NCBI RefSeq assembly: GCF_020832045.1
Contig: NZ_JAFIFK010000006.1
Span: forward strand, 1-64,000
Length of the DNA stretch: 64,000 bases
Reading direction: 5' to 3'
Origin: Halomonas sp.
Lineage (GTDB): Bacteria; Pseudomonadota; Gammaproteobacteria; Pseudomonadales; Halomonadaceae
Within the stretch, counting starts at the first letter, position 1. Every line of letters begins with the position of its first letter. A program made the translations under genes and the position numbers. Positions 52,027-64,000 of this stretch are shown piece after piece. The notes beneath the pieces were generated by a model that worked only from the letters and a program-made list of their open reading frames with translations, made no database searches and was not told the origin of the DNA.

Positions 52027-53067
52027 ATGACGCACCCTGCTACTCCACAATTTACCCTGGACGACCTGGCTGAACGGCTGGGCGCCCACCTGGTCGGCGA
52101 CGGGAGTCGCTGGATCAGAGGGCTGGCCACGCTCAAGGATGCGGGGCCCGATCAGGTGGCCTTCGTGGCCAATCGTTCCTACCTGAAGGATCTTGCCAGC
52201 TCTCGGGCCGGTGCCGTACTGCTTCACCCGGAGCATGCCGCAGCGTGCCCTGGGGCGCGCCTGGAACTGCCCAACCCCTACCTGGGCTACGCTCACCTGT
52301 CGCAGCTGTTCGACCCGATCCTTGCACGCCGCGAGGGGGGCGTTCACCCATCGGCGGTGGTGGCCGAAGACGTGGCGCTGGGAGCGCGTGTCGAGATCGG
52401 TGCCAATGCCGTGATCGAGGCCGGCGTGGAGCTGGGCGACGACGTGCGCGTCGGGGCCGGCTCCTTCATCGGGGCCGGCTCGCGCCTTGGAGCAGGCTCC
52501 CTGCTGCATCCCAACGTTACCGTCTGCCACGGTGTGACCATCGGCGAGCGGGCCATCCTGCACAGCGGCTGCGTGATCGGTGGCGACGGCTTCGGCTTCG
52601 CCCACGATGGCAGCCGCTGGCACAAGATCGCACAGCTCGGCGGGGTGGTCATGGGCGACGATGTCGAGGTGGGTAGCTGCTCCAGTATCGACCGGGGTGC
52701 ACTGGACGATACCGTGATCGGCAATGACGTGAAGATCGACAGCCAGGTGCAGATCGCGCACAACGTGCGGATCGGCGATCACACTGCCCTTGCCGGTTGC
52801 GTCGGTATCGCCGGTTCCACCCGGGTTGGCAGAAACTGCATGCTGGGAGGCGGCGTGGGGCTTTCCGGCCATCTGACGATCTGCGATGGCGTGCAAGTCA
52901 CCGGCATGAGCTTGGTGACCAACTCTATTCACGAGCCAGGCGTCTATTCCTCGGGTACTGGCGCCATGCCCAACGCTCAGTGGCGCAAGAATGCGGTGCG
53001 CTTCAAGCAGCTCGACGAGCTTGCCCGTCGGCTGACACGCCTCGAGAAGCGCAGTCAGGAGGGTTGA
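52027..53067 (+). CDS. lpxD: UDP-3-O-acylglucosamine N-acyltransferase
   Basis: A 346-residue lipid A enzyme that adds the 3-hydroxyacyl chain to the 2-amino group. The N-terminal uridine-binding domain (FTLDDLAERLGAHLVGDGSRWIRGLATLKDA) precedes the hexapeptide beta-helix (VEIGANAVIEAGVELGDDVRVGAG). Catalytic His region VGSCSSIDRGALDDTVIGNDVKIDSQVQIAHNVRIG. The frame opens earlier inside skp, but the ATG at 52027 gives the correct start. Its stop codon lies inside the promoter of fabZ. Confidence 0.97.
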   Translation: MTHPATPQFTLDDLAERLGAHLVGDGSRWIRGLATLKDAGPDQVAFVANRSYLKDLASSRAGAVLLHPEHAAACPGARLELPNPYLGYAHLSQLFDPILARREGGVHPSAVVAEDVALGARVEIGANAVIEAGVELGDDVRVGAGSFIGAGSRLGAGSLLHPNVTVCHGVTIGERAILHSGCVIGGDGFGFAHDGSRWHKIAQLGGVVMGDDVEVGSCSSIDRGALDDTVIGNDVKIDSQVQIAHNVRIGDHTALAGCVGIAGSTRVGRNCMLGGGVGLSGHLTICDGVQVTGMSLVTNSIHEPGVYSSGTGAMPNAQWRKNAVRFKQLDELARRLTRLEKRSQEG

Positions 53068-53091
53068 GACAGATTCGGGCGGCGCTATAAT
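53064..53091 (+). promoter_or_regulatory. Promoter of fabZ-lpxA-lpxB-rnhB
   Basis: TTGAGA (53064-53069), a 16-base spacer, and a consensus TATAAT (53086-53091). The -35 overlaps the lpxD stop codon. A short hairpin (53096-53101 with 53109-53114) followed by GTTTTC lies right at the expected transcription start. Confidence 0.68.
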
Positions 53092-53189
53092 TCCTCGCCT
53101 GCCTTTTACAGGCGGTTTTCGGGAAGCCAGGTGCGACGCTTGCTGGACGTTCGCCGAGGCTTCCCTACTTCATTTCAGAGGTCGCTACG

Positions 53190-53633
53190 ATGGTAATGGA
53201 CATCAACGAGATTCGTGATTATCTGCCGCACCGCTACCCGTTTCTGCTTATCGATCGGGTCACGGAGCTGAGCCTCGGAGAATCCATCGTTGCCTACAAG
53301 AACGTCAGTATCAACGAGCCGTTTTTCAACGGCCATTTCCCCCACCATCCGATCATGCCCGGCGTACTGGTGCTGGAAGCGCTGGCCCAGGCATGCGGTA
53401 TCCTGGGTTTCAAGACCGTCAACAAGCTGCCGGCCGATGGCTACGTCTATTATCTTGTGGGTAGCGACGAAGTGCGTTTCAAGCGTCCCGTGATGCCGGG
53501 CGACCGTCTGGTACTTGATGCGAAGGTCATGCGTGAAAAACGCGGCATCTGGAAATTCGCCTGCCGTGCTACCGTAGACGGTGAACTGGCCTGCGAGGCT
53601 GTCGTCATCTGTGCCGAGAGGAAGGTTTCTTGA
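53190..53633 (+). CDS. fabZ: 3-hydroxyacyl-ACP dehydratase FabZ
   Basis: A 147-residue hotdog-fold enzyme dehydrating 3-hydroxyacyl-ACP in fatty-acid elongation. The active-site His49 and Glu63 are in [23 protein letters not shown]. The N-terminal [20 protein letters not shown] is the family signature. It stands next to lpxA because both use 3-hydroxyacyl-ACP. Its stop overlaps lpxA's TTG start by four bases. Confidence 0.98.
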   Translation: MVMDINEIRDYLPHRYPFLLIDRVTELSLGESIVAYKNVSINEPFFNGHFPHHPIMPGVLVLEALAQACGILGFKTVNKLPADGYVYYLVGSDEVRFKRPVMPGDRLVLDAKVMREKRGIWKFACRATVDGELACEAVVICAERKVS

Positions 53634-54397
53634 TACATACCACTGCCATCGTCGACCCTGGTGCGCGTCTGGCCGAGGATGTGGAGGTCGGTCCATTCAG
53701 TGTGATCGGTCCCGATGTCGAGATAGGTCCCGGCAGCCGCATTGGCCCGCACGTGGTCATCAAGGGCCCGACCGTACTCGGGGCGCGCACCCGTATCTTC
53801 CAGTTCGCCTCCGTGGGCGAGGATTGCCAGGACAAGAAGTACGCCGGCGAGCCAACGCGGCTGGTAATGGGCGACGACAACGTCATACGTGAGGGCGCCA
53901 CGCTGCACCGCGGTACCGCACAGGATCGAGGCGAAACCACCATTGGCTCGCGCAATCTGTTCATGGCCTACGTGCATGTCGGCCATGACTGCATCATCGG
54001 CAGCGACTGCGTTCTGGCCAATCAGGCCACGCTTGCAGGCCACGTGACCCTGGGGAATTTCGTCATCCTCGGTGGACTCTCGGCGATTCACCAGTTCTGC
54101 CACTTCGGTGACTACGCCATGGCCGGCGGCGGCTCGATCATTACCAAGGACACGCCGGCCTTCCTGATGATCAACGGCAATCCGGCCAAGGCCCATGGGT
54201 TGAATCTGACCGGGTTGAAGCGGCGCGGCTTCTCGGACGAAGCCATCAAGGCCCTGAGCGACTCCTACCGCTTGGTCTATCGCCAGGGGCTCACCGTTAC
54301 CCAGGCGCTGGAGGAGATCCGCCGTCGCTATTCGCTGCCTGAAACCGAGGCATTTGCGGCCTCGATTGAGCTCTCGAAGCGAGGCATCGTGCGCTGA
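53630..54397 (+). CDS. lpxA: UDP-N-acetylglucosamine O-acyltransferase
   Basis: A 255-residue trimeric beta-helix enzyme, first step of lipid A synthesis. N-terminal [25 protein letters not shown], hexapeptide repeats, [23 protein letters not shown], and the C-terminal helical domain [20 protein letters not shown]. Start codon TTG at 53630, preceded by GAGAGGAAGG, overlaps the fabZ TGA (TTGA), so the two are translationally coupled. Confidence 0.97.
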   Translation: MIHTTAIVDPGARLAEDVEVGPFSVIGPDVEIGPGSRIGPHVVIKGPTVLGARTRIFQFASVGEDCQDKKYAGEPTRLVMGDDNVIREGATLHRGTAQDRGETTIGSRNLFMAYVHVGHDCIIGSDCVLANQATLAGHVTLGNFVILGGLSAIHQFCHFGDYAMAGGGSIITKDTPAFLMINGNPAKAHGLNLTGLKRRGFSDEAIKALSDSYRLVYRQGLTVTQALEEIRRRYSLPETEAFAASIELSKRGIVR

Positions 54398-54420
54398 CAT
54401 GTGCGTTGGTTGGGGCTGAA

Positions 54421-55644
54421 ATGAGCAAGATTGCGCGTGTCTACATCGTGGCCGGCGAGATGTCCGGCGATCAGCTCGGCGCCAGCTTGATGCGGGCGCT
54501 GAAAGCACGCCATCCCCAGGCCGAGTTTCGCGGTATCGGGGGGCCCGGCATGATGGCCGAAGGCATCGACAGCCGCTTTCCGCTCGAGACGCTCTCCGTC
54601 ATGGGGCTGGTGGAGGTGCTCAAACACCTACCCGAACTCATCCGGGTGCGCAGAGCTCTGCGCGCCGATGCCCTGGCCTGGCAGCCGGACATCATGATCG
54701 GTATCGATGCGCCCGATTTCAACCTCGGCCTCGAACGTCAACTGCGCGAAGCGGGGCTGACCACCGTGCACTATGTCAGCCCCACGGTCTGGGCGTGGCG
54801 CCAGGGCCGGGTGAAAGGCATTGCCCGTTCGGTGGATGCCATGCTCACTTTCCTGCCTTTCGAAGCCGCCTTCTACGAAAAGCATCGCCTGCCCGTGGCC
54901 TTCGTCGGCCATCCGCTGGCCGACGAACTGCCGTTGGCCAACGACCGTGCCGGCGCCCGTGCCGCTCTGGGCCTGCCTGCCGAGGATCCGGTCCTGGCCG
55001 TGTTGCCGGGCTCCCGAGCAAACGAGATCCGCTTTCTCGGCGAGACCTTCCTTACCGCCGCCGAGCAGCTGTGTCACGGGCGCCCGACGCTCAAGGTGGT
55101 GATACCCGCGGCAACGCCGCTGCGGCGTCAGCAGCTCGAGGCGTTGCTCGAACAGCGGCCACTGCTGCGAGACCGTGTGACGCTGCTCGACGGCCAGGCC
55201 CGACAGGCCATGGTGGCCAGCGACGCGGTGCTGCTGGCCTCGGGCACCGCCGCGCTCGAGGCGATGCTGTGCCATCGCACGATGCTGGTGGGCTATCGCA
55301 TGGCGCCGCTGACCTACTGGTTGGCGAGCCGCATGGTCAAGACGCCGTGGATCTCACTACCCAACCTCATCGTTCAGGAGTCGATGGTGCCTGAGCTCGT
55401 TCAGGATGGCCTCACCGTCGAAGCGATTGTGGAGCACATGGGCGCAATGCTCGACGATGTCGAGGCGCGCGCCGCCCTGGAGCAACGCTTCTCCGCCCTG
55501 CACGCCGGACTGCAGCGCAATGCCAGTGCCAGGGCGGTCGAGGCCATAGAAGCTTTGGTCGAAGGGCGTACGCTGCCCGATTCGGTAGCGAGTGAAATGC
55601 TGGAACACGATACGGTGAAGCAAGGAAACAGGAGCGAGACATGA
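54421..55644 (+). CDS. lpxB: Lipid A disaccharide synthase
   Basis: A 407-residue GT-B glycosyltransferase (GT19) joining UDP-2,3-diacylglucosamine and lipid [24 protein letters not shown] is the N-terminal signature; [17 protein letters not shown] and [22 protein letters not shown] the donor-site motifs. Start ATG 54421 is used; an in-frame TTG 15 bases upstream has no better ribosome site. The stop overlaps rnhB by four bases. Confidence 0.97.
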   Translation: MSKIARVYIVAGEMSGDQLGASLMRALKARHPQAEFRGIGGPGMMAEGIDSRFPLETLSVMGLVEVLKHLPELIRVRRALRADALAWQPDIMIGIDAPDFNLGLERQLREAGLTTVHYVSPTVWAWRQGRVKGIARSVDAMLTFLPFEAAFYEKHRLPVAFVGHPLADELPLANDRAGARAALGLPAEDPVLAVLPGSRANEIRFLGETFLTAAEQLCHGRPTLKVVIPAATPLRRQQLEALLEQRPLLRDRVTLLDGQARQAMVASDAVLLASGTAALEAMLCHRTMLVGYRMAPLTYWLASRMVKTPWISLPNLIVQESMVPELVQDGLTVEAIVEHMGAMLDDVEARAALEQRFSALHAGLQRNASARAVEAIEALVEGRTLPDSVASEMLEHDTVKQGNRSET

Positions 55645-56252
55645 ACGCGCCTCTCTTTCCCCCGTTGACTATCGACTATCAGGGCCATCTGCTGGCCGGC
55701 GTCGATGAGGTAGGCCGCGGGCCGCTGGTCGGCGCAGTAGTGGCAGCTGCGGTGATCCTCGACCCGCTGCAACCCATTGAAGGCCTGACCGACTCCAAGA
55801 AGCTGACGCCGGCGCGTCGCGAGGAGCTGGATGCGGAGATTCGCGACAAGGCGCTGGCGTTTGCCGTGGCCGAAGCGAGTCATGCCGAGGTGGATGATCT
55901 GAACATCTATCATGCCACCCACCTGGCCATGCGCCGGGCGATCGATGCCTTGCCGCTGACCCCGGAGTACCTGCTGGTGGACGGCAATCGTCTGCCCGGG
56001 CATCATGTCCCCGGCCAGGCAATCGTCAAGGGCGATGCCCGTCACCCGGCCATCGCAGCCGCCTCGATACTGGCCAAGGTGGCCCGCGACGCCCAGATGG
56101 TCACCCTCGACGGCCTCTTTCCCGGGTACGGCTTCGCTCGCCACAAGGGCTACGCCACCCCCGAACATCTGGACGCCTTGGAGCGACTGGGGCCGTTGCC
56201 CGAGCACCGTCGCTCCTTTGCCCCGTTGAAAGGCCAGCTGGTGCTGCTCTAG
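55641..56252 (+). CDS. rnhB: Ribonuclease HII
   Basis: A 203-residue enzyme nicking RNA/DNA hybrids and single ribonucleotides in DNA. The catalytic acids are Asp22 and Glu23 in [15 protein letters not shown] and the Asp in LLVDGN, with [12 protein letters not shown] and [11 protein letters not shown] further on. The ATG overlaps the lpxB stop (ATGA). dnaE follows after 63 bases, the common lpxB-rnhB-dnaE order. Confidence 0.97.
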   Translation: MNAPLFPPLTIDYQGHLLAGVDEVGRGPLVGAVVAAAVILDPLQPIEGLTDSKKLTPARREELDAEIRDKALAFAVAEASHAEVDDLNIYHATHLAMRRAIDALPLTPEYLLVDGNRLPGHHVPGQAIVKGDARHPAIAAASILAKVARDAQMVTLDGLFPGYGFARHKGYATPEHLDALERLGPLPEHRRSFAPLKGQLVLL

Positions 56253-56315
56253 CTGTCTCGACGGCATCAGCCTGCGGGCTTTCGTACATCGTTCACCGCC
56301 ACGCATTGAGTCCCT

Positions 56316-59819
<3,504 letters not shown>

Positions 59820-59833
59820 ACCTGCGAAAGTGT

Positions 59834-59935
59834 CTGCGCTCGGCCATACGGCGTTAAAAAACGGCTTAAAATGCTCATTTACTAAAGTAAACTCCGCTTT
59901 TGCGCCGTTTTTTGCCTTGTCTGGCTGTCGCTCGA
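59834..59935 (+). repeat. Family A stem-loop element, copy 2
   Basis: It begins 14 bases after the dnaE stop. Flanks CTGCGCTCGG ... TCGCTCGA; arms 59856-59865 and 59904-59913 form a perfect 10-bp pair (six A facing six T plus CGGC/GCCG); the inner stem TTTAC/GTAAA (59878-59882, 59887-59891) closes on TAAA. Closely matches 61174-61289, with a compensated change in the arms. Confidence 0.8.
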
Positions 59936-59984
59936 CGACTTTCGCGCAAGGCCTCAGCTCTAATTGCCACCGCTTCGAGCGGCG

Positions 59985-60079
59985 CCGGGGACAGGTCGCA
60001 GCGGAGGTCTTTTGCCATGGATGGCAAAAGTAGCGCCCAGGGATGGGTTCACAGCGCCTCCGCAGAGACCTGTCGCCGG
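59985..60079 (-). repeat. Branched palindromic intergenic element, family B copy 2
   Basis: Outer arms 59985-59997 and 60067-60079 pair with one G-G mismatch; second arms GCGGAGG (60001-60007) and CCTCCGC (60057-60063) are exact; an inner 9-bp hairpin (60009-60017 with 60022-60030, loop TGGA) is exact. The reverse complement aligns with the element at 4231-4331 through CCCATCC-TGGG, GCTAC and ACCTCC segments. Between 59936 and 60211 I see no gene. Confidence 0.72.
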
Positions 60080-60099
60080 GAAAGCCGCTGTTCCACGCC

Positions 60100-60127
60100 T
60101 TGCGCCGCGCGTTGAGGGTGCGATAAT
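60100..60127 (+). promoter_or_regulatory. Candidate promoter of accA
   Basis: TTGCGC (60100-60105), 16 bases, GATAAT (60122-60127) preceded by TGC (extended -10). It lies 84 bases before the accA start and after the repeat elements. Confidence 0.55.
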
Positions 60128-60211
60128 GCCCGACACTCGATTTTATGGCTTCCGGGGCGAACAGCGTTCATCATGCCCCGGCGACAGCAAAGACAAGGCG
60201 GCCCAGCCACT

Positions 60212-61165
<954 letters not shown>

Positions 61166-61173
61166 GGGCCTTT

Positions 61174-61289
61174 CTGCGCTCGGTCATACGGCGTTAAAAA
61201 TCGGCTCAAGATGCTCATTTACTAAAGTAAACTCGAGCGCGAGCCCGGTCCGTCTTCGCCGATTTTTGCCTTGTCTGACCATCGCTCGA
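61174..61289 (+). repeat. Family A stem-loop element, copy 3
   Basis: It starts 8 bases after the accA stop. Flanks CTGCGCTCGG ... ATCGCTCGA; arms 61196-61205 and 61258-61267 form a perfect 10-bp pair in which an A-T pair differs from copy 2 on both sides (compensatory change); core TTTAC/GTAAA with loop TAAA is identical. A GC-rich insertion of about 14 bases after the core makes it longer. Confidence 0.8.
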
Positions 61290-61317
61290 ATCGGCCTTGC
61301 TAGGTCAGGGGGTCTCG

Positions 61318-62601
61318 ATGTCCCTGCAAGCTGCTATTGATCGCGCCCTGGCGGAGACCCCGCCGGGGCGTGTCGTTTGGGTGGCGCTCTCCGGCGGGCT
61401 GGATTCGAGCCTGCTGCTCACCTTGGCGGCCCAGGCCTGTCGGCACCATCCTCGCCCACTCTACGCGCTGCATATTCATCACGGCCTGCAGTCCGCCGCT
61501 GCCGATTTCGAACGCCACTGCCGCCGGCTCTGCTCGCGCCTCGGCGTGCCTCTGTTCGTCGAGCGCGTTAAGGTCGAGCGCGACGCCGGCCTGGGGCTCG
61601 AGGGGGCAGCGCGCCAGGCGCGCTATGGTGCCTTTGCCTGCCGTGTGGGGCCGGGCGAAACGCTATGGCTGGCCCAGCACCGTGACGACCAAGCCGAAAC
61701 CTTCCTGCTTGCCGCCATGCGTGGCAGCGGCGTGCGCGGCTTGGCGGGAATGCCGTCGGGCCGCGAGTGGCTGGGGAAGCGCCTCGAACGCCCGCTGCTT
61801 GCACGTTCACGGGCCGAGCTCGAATCCGAGGCATCCCGTCGTGGGCTGAGATGGGTCGAGGATCCCACCAATACCGACGAGGCGCTGGACCGGAATTTTC
61901 TGCGTCGCTCCGTACTACCGCTACTGGAGGCGCGCTGGCCCCATGCGGCGGCAGCGCTGGCGAATAGCGCACGCCATGCCGGCGAGGCGGAATCGCTGAT
62001 CGAAGAGCTGGCCGAGCGGGACCTCGGCGCGCTGGGTGGGAACCTGGGCCGCCTAGCGGTGCAGGGGCTGCTGGCACTTGCACCGAGTAGGCGGCGCGCA
62101 CTGTTGCGTCACGCCTGCCGCGAGCGAGGGCTGGCTGCACCGCCGGAGGCGCGCCTGGAAAGCCTGCTGTCCCAGCTCGAGGCGCGAAGCGACGCTCAAG
62201 TGCGGGTTGACTGGCGTGGCGCCGAGGCGCGCATCTGGCGCGGTCACCTCTACCTGATGCCCCCTTGCGATCCGCTGATGTCGGGGTGGGTCGTCGGGTG
62301 GGACGGCAGGAGGCCGCTGGAATCGCCCTGGGGCAAGAGCGAGGTCGGCTTGGGGCGTGTCGACGGCCAACCGGCACGGCTGACGTTGAAGGCTCGCCAG
62401 GGCGGCGAGCGGCTGCGTATCAGTGAAAGAGGCGGCCGCGACCTCAAGCGCCTGTTGCAGGAAGCCCGCGTCCCGCCCTGGGAGCGCGAACGCGTCGTAG
62501 TGGTCTGGCACGAGCAGACGCCGATAGCGGCACTGCTGGTGCCCGAAGGGCGCTGGTTGGCGGTGGCGGAAGGGTGGTCGTCGACGGCAGGCATTGGGTA
62601 A
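61318..62601 (+). CDS. tilS: tRNA(Ile)-lysidine synthase
   Basis: A 427-residue enzyme converting C34 of tRNA-Ile(CAU) to lysidine so that it reads AUA. N-terminal PP-loop VWVALSGGLDSSLLLTLAAQ (residues ~18-37), HHGLQSAAADFERHC, GLGLEGAARQARYGAF and AQHRDDQAETFLLAAMRGSGVRGLAGM; central tRNA-binding domain, and a C-terminal domain ending near LLVPEGRWLAVAEGW. The ATG at 61318 fits the family. accA-tilS adjacency is common. It is convergent with the ppx-like gene, four bases apart, with no terminator seen. Confidence 0.95.
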   Translation: MSLQAAIDRALAETPPGRVVWVALSGGLDSSLLLTLAAQACRHHPRPLYALHIHHGLQSAAADFERHCRRLCSRLGVPLFVERVKVERDAGLGLEGAARQARYGAFACRVGPGETLWLAQHRDDQAETFLLAAMRGSGVRGLAGMPSGREWLGKRLERPLLARSRAELESEASRRGLRWVEDPTNTDEALDRNFLRRSVLPLLEARWPHAAAALANSARHAGEAESLIEELAERDLGALGGNLGRLAVQGLLALAPSRRRALLRHACRERGLAAPPEARLESLLSQLEARSDAQVRVDWRGAEARIWRGHLYLMPPCDPLMSGWVVGWDGRRPLESPWGKSEVGLGRVDGQPARLTLKARQGGERLRISERGGRDLKRLLQEARVPPWERERVVVVWHEQTPIAALLVPEGRWLAVAEGWSSTAGIG

Positions 62602-62605
62602 TGGC

Positions 62606-63589
62606 TTAGGCGTTCTGCGTCTTCTCTCGCGCCATCATATCCAGCAATACCCCTTCGCGCAGCGCTCCATCGGTATAGTTCATTGTGATCAGCTCGAATG
62701 CCTCGAAAATGGCGCCTAGAATGGCCACGCCGGCGGGAAAGATCCGTGAGCGATCCGGTTTGAGCCCCGCCAGCGCGATTCTGTCCAGATCTCCGCAGTC
62801 GATCAGCTGTTTACGCAGCTCCCGCAAGCCGCCGATGGTGATCACCCCCGCCTTACCGTCACGGGAGGCAAGTACCGAGGCGGCAGCCTTGATGGTACCG
62901 CTTGAGCCCAACGCCTCGCCCCAGCCCAGCTCGCGGTAGGACGGCAGGATGCACTCTAGTCGAGCCAGCACGTCCGCTTCCGCCCGGCGCATGTTGGCTT
63001 CGGTTACCGCCCCGTCGCTGAAGTGCCGGCGGGTGTGAGTGACGCAGCCAACGTCGAGGCTCTTGAGCAGGCGCGGCCCTGAGGGGTCCCCAATGATGAA
63101 TTCGGTCGAGCCACCGCCTATATCGACGACCAGGCGACGCTCGCGGGTGGTCAGCGCTTGAGAAGCCCCCAGATAGATCAGACGTGCCTCTTCCTCGCCG
63201 GGGATGATTTCGACGCGACAGCCTAGCAGCGCTTCGGCGCGAGTCACGAAGGATTGCCGGTTGCGTGCCGTACGCAGGGCACTGGTGCCTACCACGCGCC
63301 GGCGCTCATGGGCCACTTCCTCCAGGTGGGGAAGGAAGCGGGCAAGGCAGGTCAAGGCACGTTCGATGGCAGCTTCGTTCAAATGGTTGTGCGTATCCAA
63401 CCCTGCAGCCAACTGCACCTTTTCACCGCAGCGCGCCACGACCTGCAACTCGTCGTCCTCAAAACGGGCGACGAGCAGGTGAAAGCTGTTGGAGCCCAGG
63501 TCGATCGCCGCCAGCTGTGTCAGGTTCGATTGCTGGGTGGGCGCAGCGTCATCGCTGGTGGGTTGAGGCCGTTCCATGGGTGGGTTCAT
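62606..63589 (-). CDS. Ppx/GppA-family phosphatase, short form
   Basis: 327 residues with the full ASKHA catalytic part: phosphate-1 AAIDLGSNSFHLLVARFEDD, VGTSALRTARNRQSF, EIIPGEEEARLIYLGA, LVVDIGGGSTEFIIG, LGSSGTIKA. It ends right after TDGALREGVLLDMM, where the long enzymes (about 500 residues) continue into a helical HD-like domain. Members hydrolyse polyphosphate or pppGpp; which one cannot be told from sequence. The frame closes by its own stop codon with tilS only 4 bases away, so no C-terminal remnant follows. AGGA precedes the start. Confidence 0.9.
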   Translation of the reverse strand: MNPPMERPQPTSDDAAPTQQSNLTQLAAIDLGSNSFHLLVARFEDDELQVVARCGEKVQLAAGLDTHNHLNEAAIERALTCLARFLPHLEEVAHERRRVVGTSALRTARNRQSFVTRAEALLGCRVEIIPGEEEARLIYLGASQALTTRERRLVVDIGGGSTEFIIGDPSGPRLLKSLDVGCVTHTRRHFSDGAVTEANMRRAEADVLARLECILPSYRELGWGEALGSSGTIKAAASVLASRDGKAGVITIGGLRELRKQLIDCGDLDRIALAGLKPDRSRIFPAGVAILGAIFEAFELITMNYTDGALREGVLLDMMAREKTQNA

Positions 63590-64000
63590 CGAGGCGTCCT
63601 TATAGCGAATGAGTCAAGGTTGCGGCGATGGCCCGAGCGTGTCAATCGCGCAGGGTTGATAAGCAGGGTTGCGTTCGTCGCCGCCCTTGACTAACATCGA
63701 GACGTTCGCCTGTTCCGAATGCTTTCCGACCGCGTCGCGGTCAACATCAAGTCGTCAGTCAGCCCCTTCATTGTCGCTCGTTGTCATGTGCCGAGAGCCA
63801 TGGTGGCACTTGAAACACATCAGGCGATGAGTTCAGCGACAAGAAGCGCTGCCCCCTCGAACACGATATCGTGCCGCGACCCCTCCCGCAGAGTGGTCGT
63901 ACCGCGCAAGCATCGCGCATGAGTGGCAGCTTCAGGCTCTGAACGCACCCAAGCGGCGTACCGTCTTTTCCGTACTATTCTCCCGGCCGCCGTGCCGCCA
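63590..64000. other. Gene-free right end of the window
   Basis: About 410 bases without a convincing gene. A 67-codon frame at 63719-63922 lacks a ribosome site, family resemblance and codon character. A 7-bp near-palindrome lies at 63728-63742. The region probably contains the ppx promoter and the leader or promoter of a rightward gene beyond the edge; neither could be placed. Confidence 0.4.

Noticed and set aside
63719..63922. 67-codon frame near the right edge
   Set aside because: No ribosome site, no recognisable sequence and atypical composition.

Overview
The window is a GC-rich (clearly above 60% G+C by eye) stretch of gammaproteobacterial chromosome made almost wholly of conserved housekeeping genes. 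Protein sequences and gene order (coaBC-dut-algC-argB; map-glnD-dapC-dapD-dapE; rpsB-tsf-pyrH-frr-uppS-cdsA-dxr-rseP-bamA-skp-lpxD-fabZ-lpxA-lpxB-rnhB-dnaE-accA-tilS) fit the Pseudomonas/Oceanospirillales branch. The acidic protein compositions suggest a Halomonas-like halophile. The genus is an inference from pattern, not from a search.

Layout. 1-6.3 kb: 3' part of a FadL-type porin, prfB with its programmed frameshift, lysS, an acidic orphan gene and a DHA2-type MFS exporter. 6.3-13.1 kb: bolA-like gene, a probable divergent holD and rimI in one overlapping unit; rsmD and zapB on the other strand; then ftsY-ftsE-ftsX and rpoH. 13.1-18.0 kb (minus strand): coaBC-dut-algC-argB-slmA. 18.2-24.9 kb (plus): radC, rpmB-rpmG, mutM, rlmI, a DUF2007 protein, a thioesterase, ald and trpS. 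25-33.2 kb: YeeE/YedE transporter, maeA, acnA (minus), a CPXCG zinc protein, trxB, slyX (minus) and a membrane-anchored cold-shock-domain protein. 33.3-41.2 kb (minus): map-glnD-dapC-yffB-dapD-dapE plus a small unknown gene. 41.5-62.6 kb (plus): the long rpsB-to-tilS cluster covering translation, isoprenoids, phospholipid, outer-membrane assembly, lipid A, DNA replication and fatty-acid synthesis. 62.6 kb to the end: a short Ppx/GppA phosphatase on the minus strand and about 400 bases with no recognisable gene.

The genes work together in a few themes: envelope biogenesis (BamA, Skp, LpxA/B/D, FabZ, UppS, CdsA, Dxr, RseP, AccA), translation (RF2, LysS, TrpS, ribosomal proteins, EF-Ts, RRF, TilS, RimI, RsmD, RlmI), cell division and targeting (ZapB, SlmA, FtsY/E/X), lysine/diaminopimelate synthesis and nitrogen sensing (DapC/D/E, GlnD), and replication/repair (DnaE, probable HolD, RnhB, MutM, Dut).

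I saw no rRNA or tRNA gene, insertion sequence, prophage, CRISPR array or defence locus. The most unusual material is between the genes. One family of about 100-base stem-loop elements occurs three times, each time just downstream of a stop codon and in the orientation of the upstream gene, with different but still complementary arms. A second, branched palindromic element occurs twice, in opposite orientations, also with changed but still pairing hairpin arms. Inside genes, the best second looks are the probable divergent HolD, the membrane-tethered cold-shock domain and the Ppx that ends at its catalytic domains.
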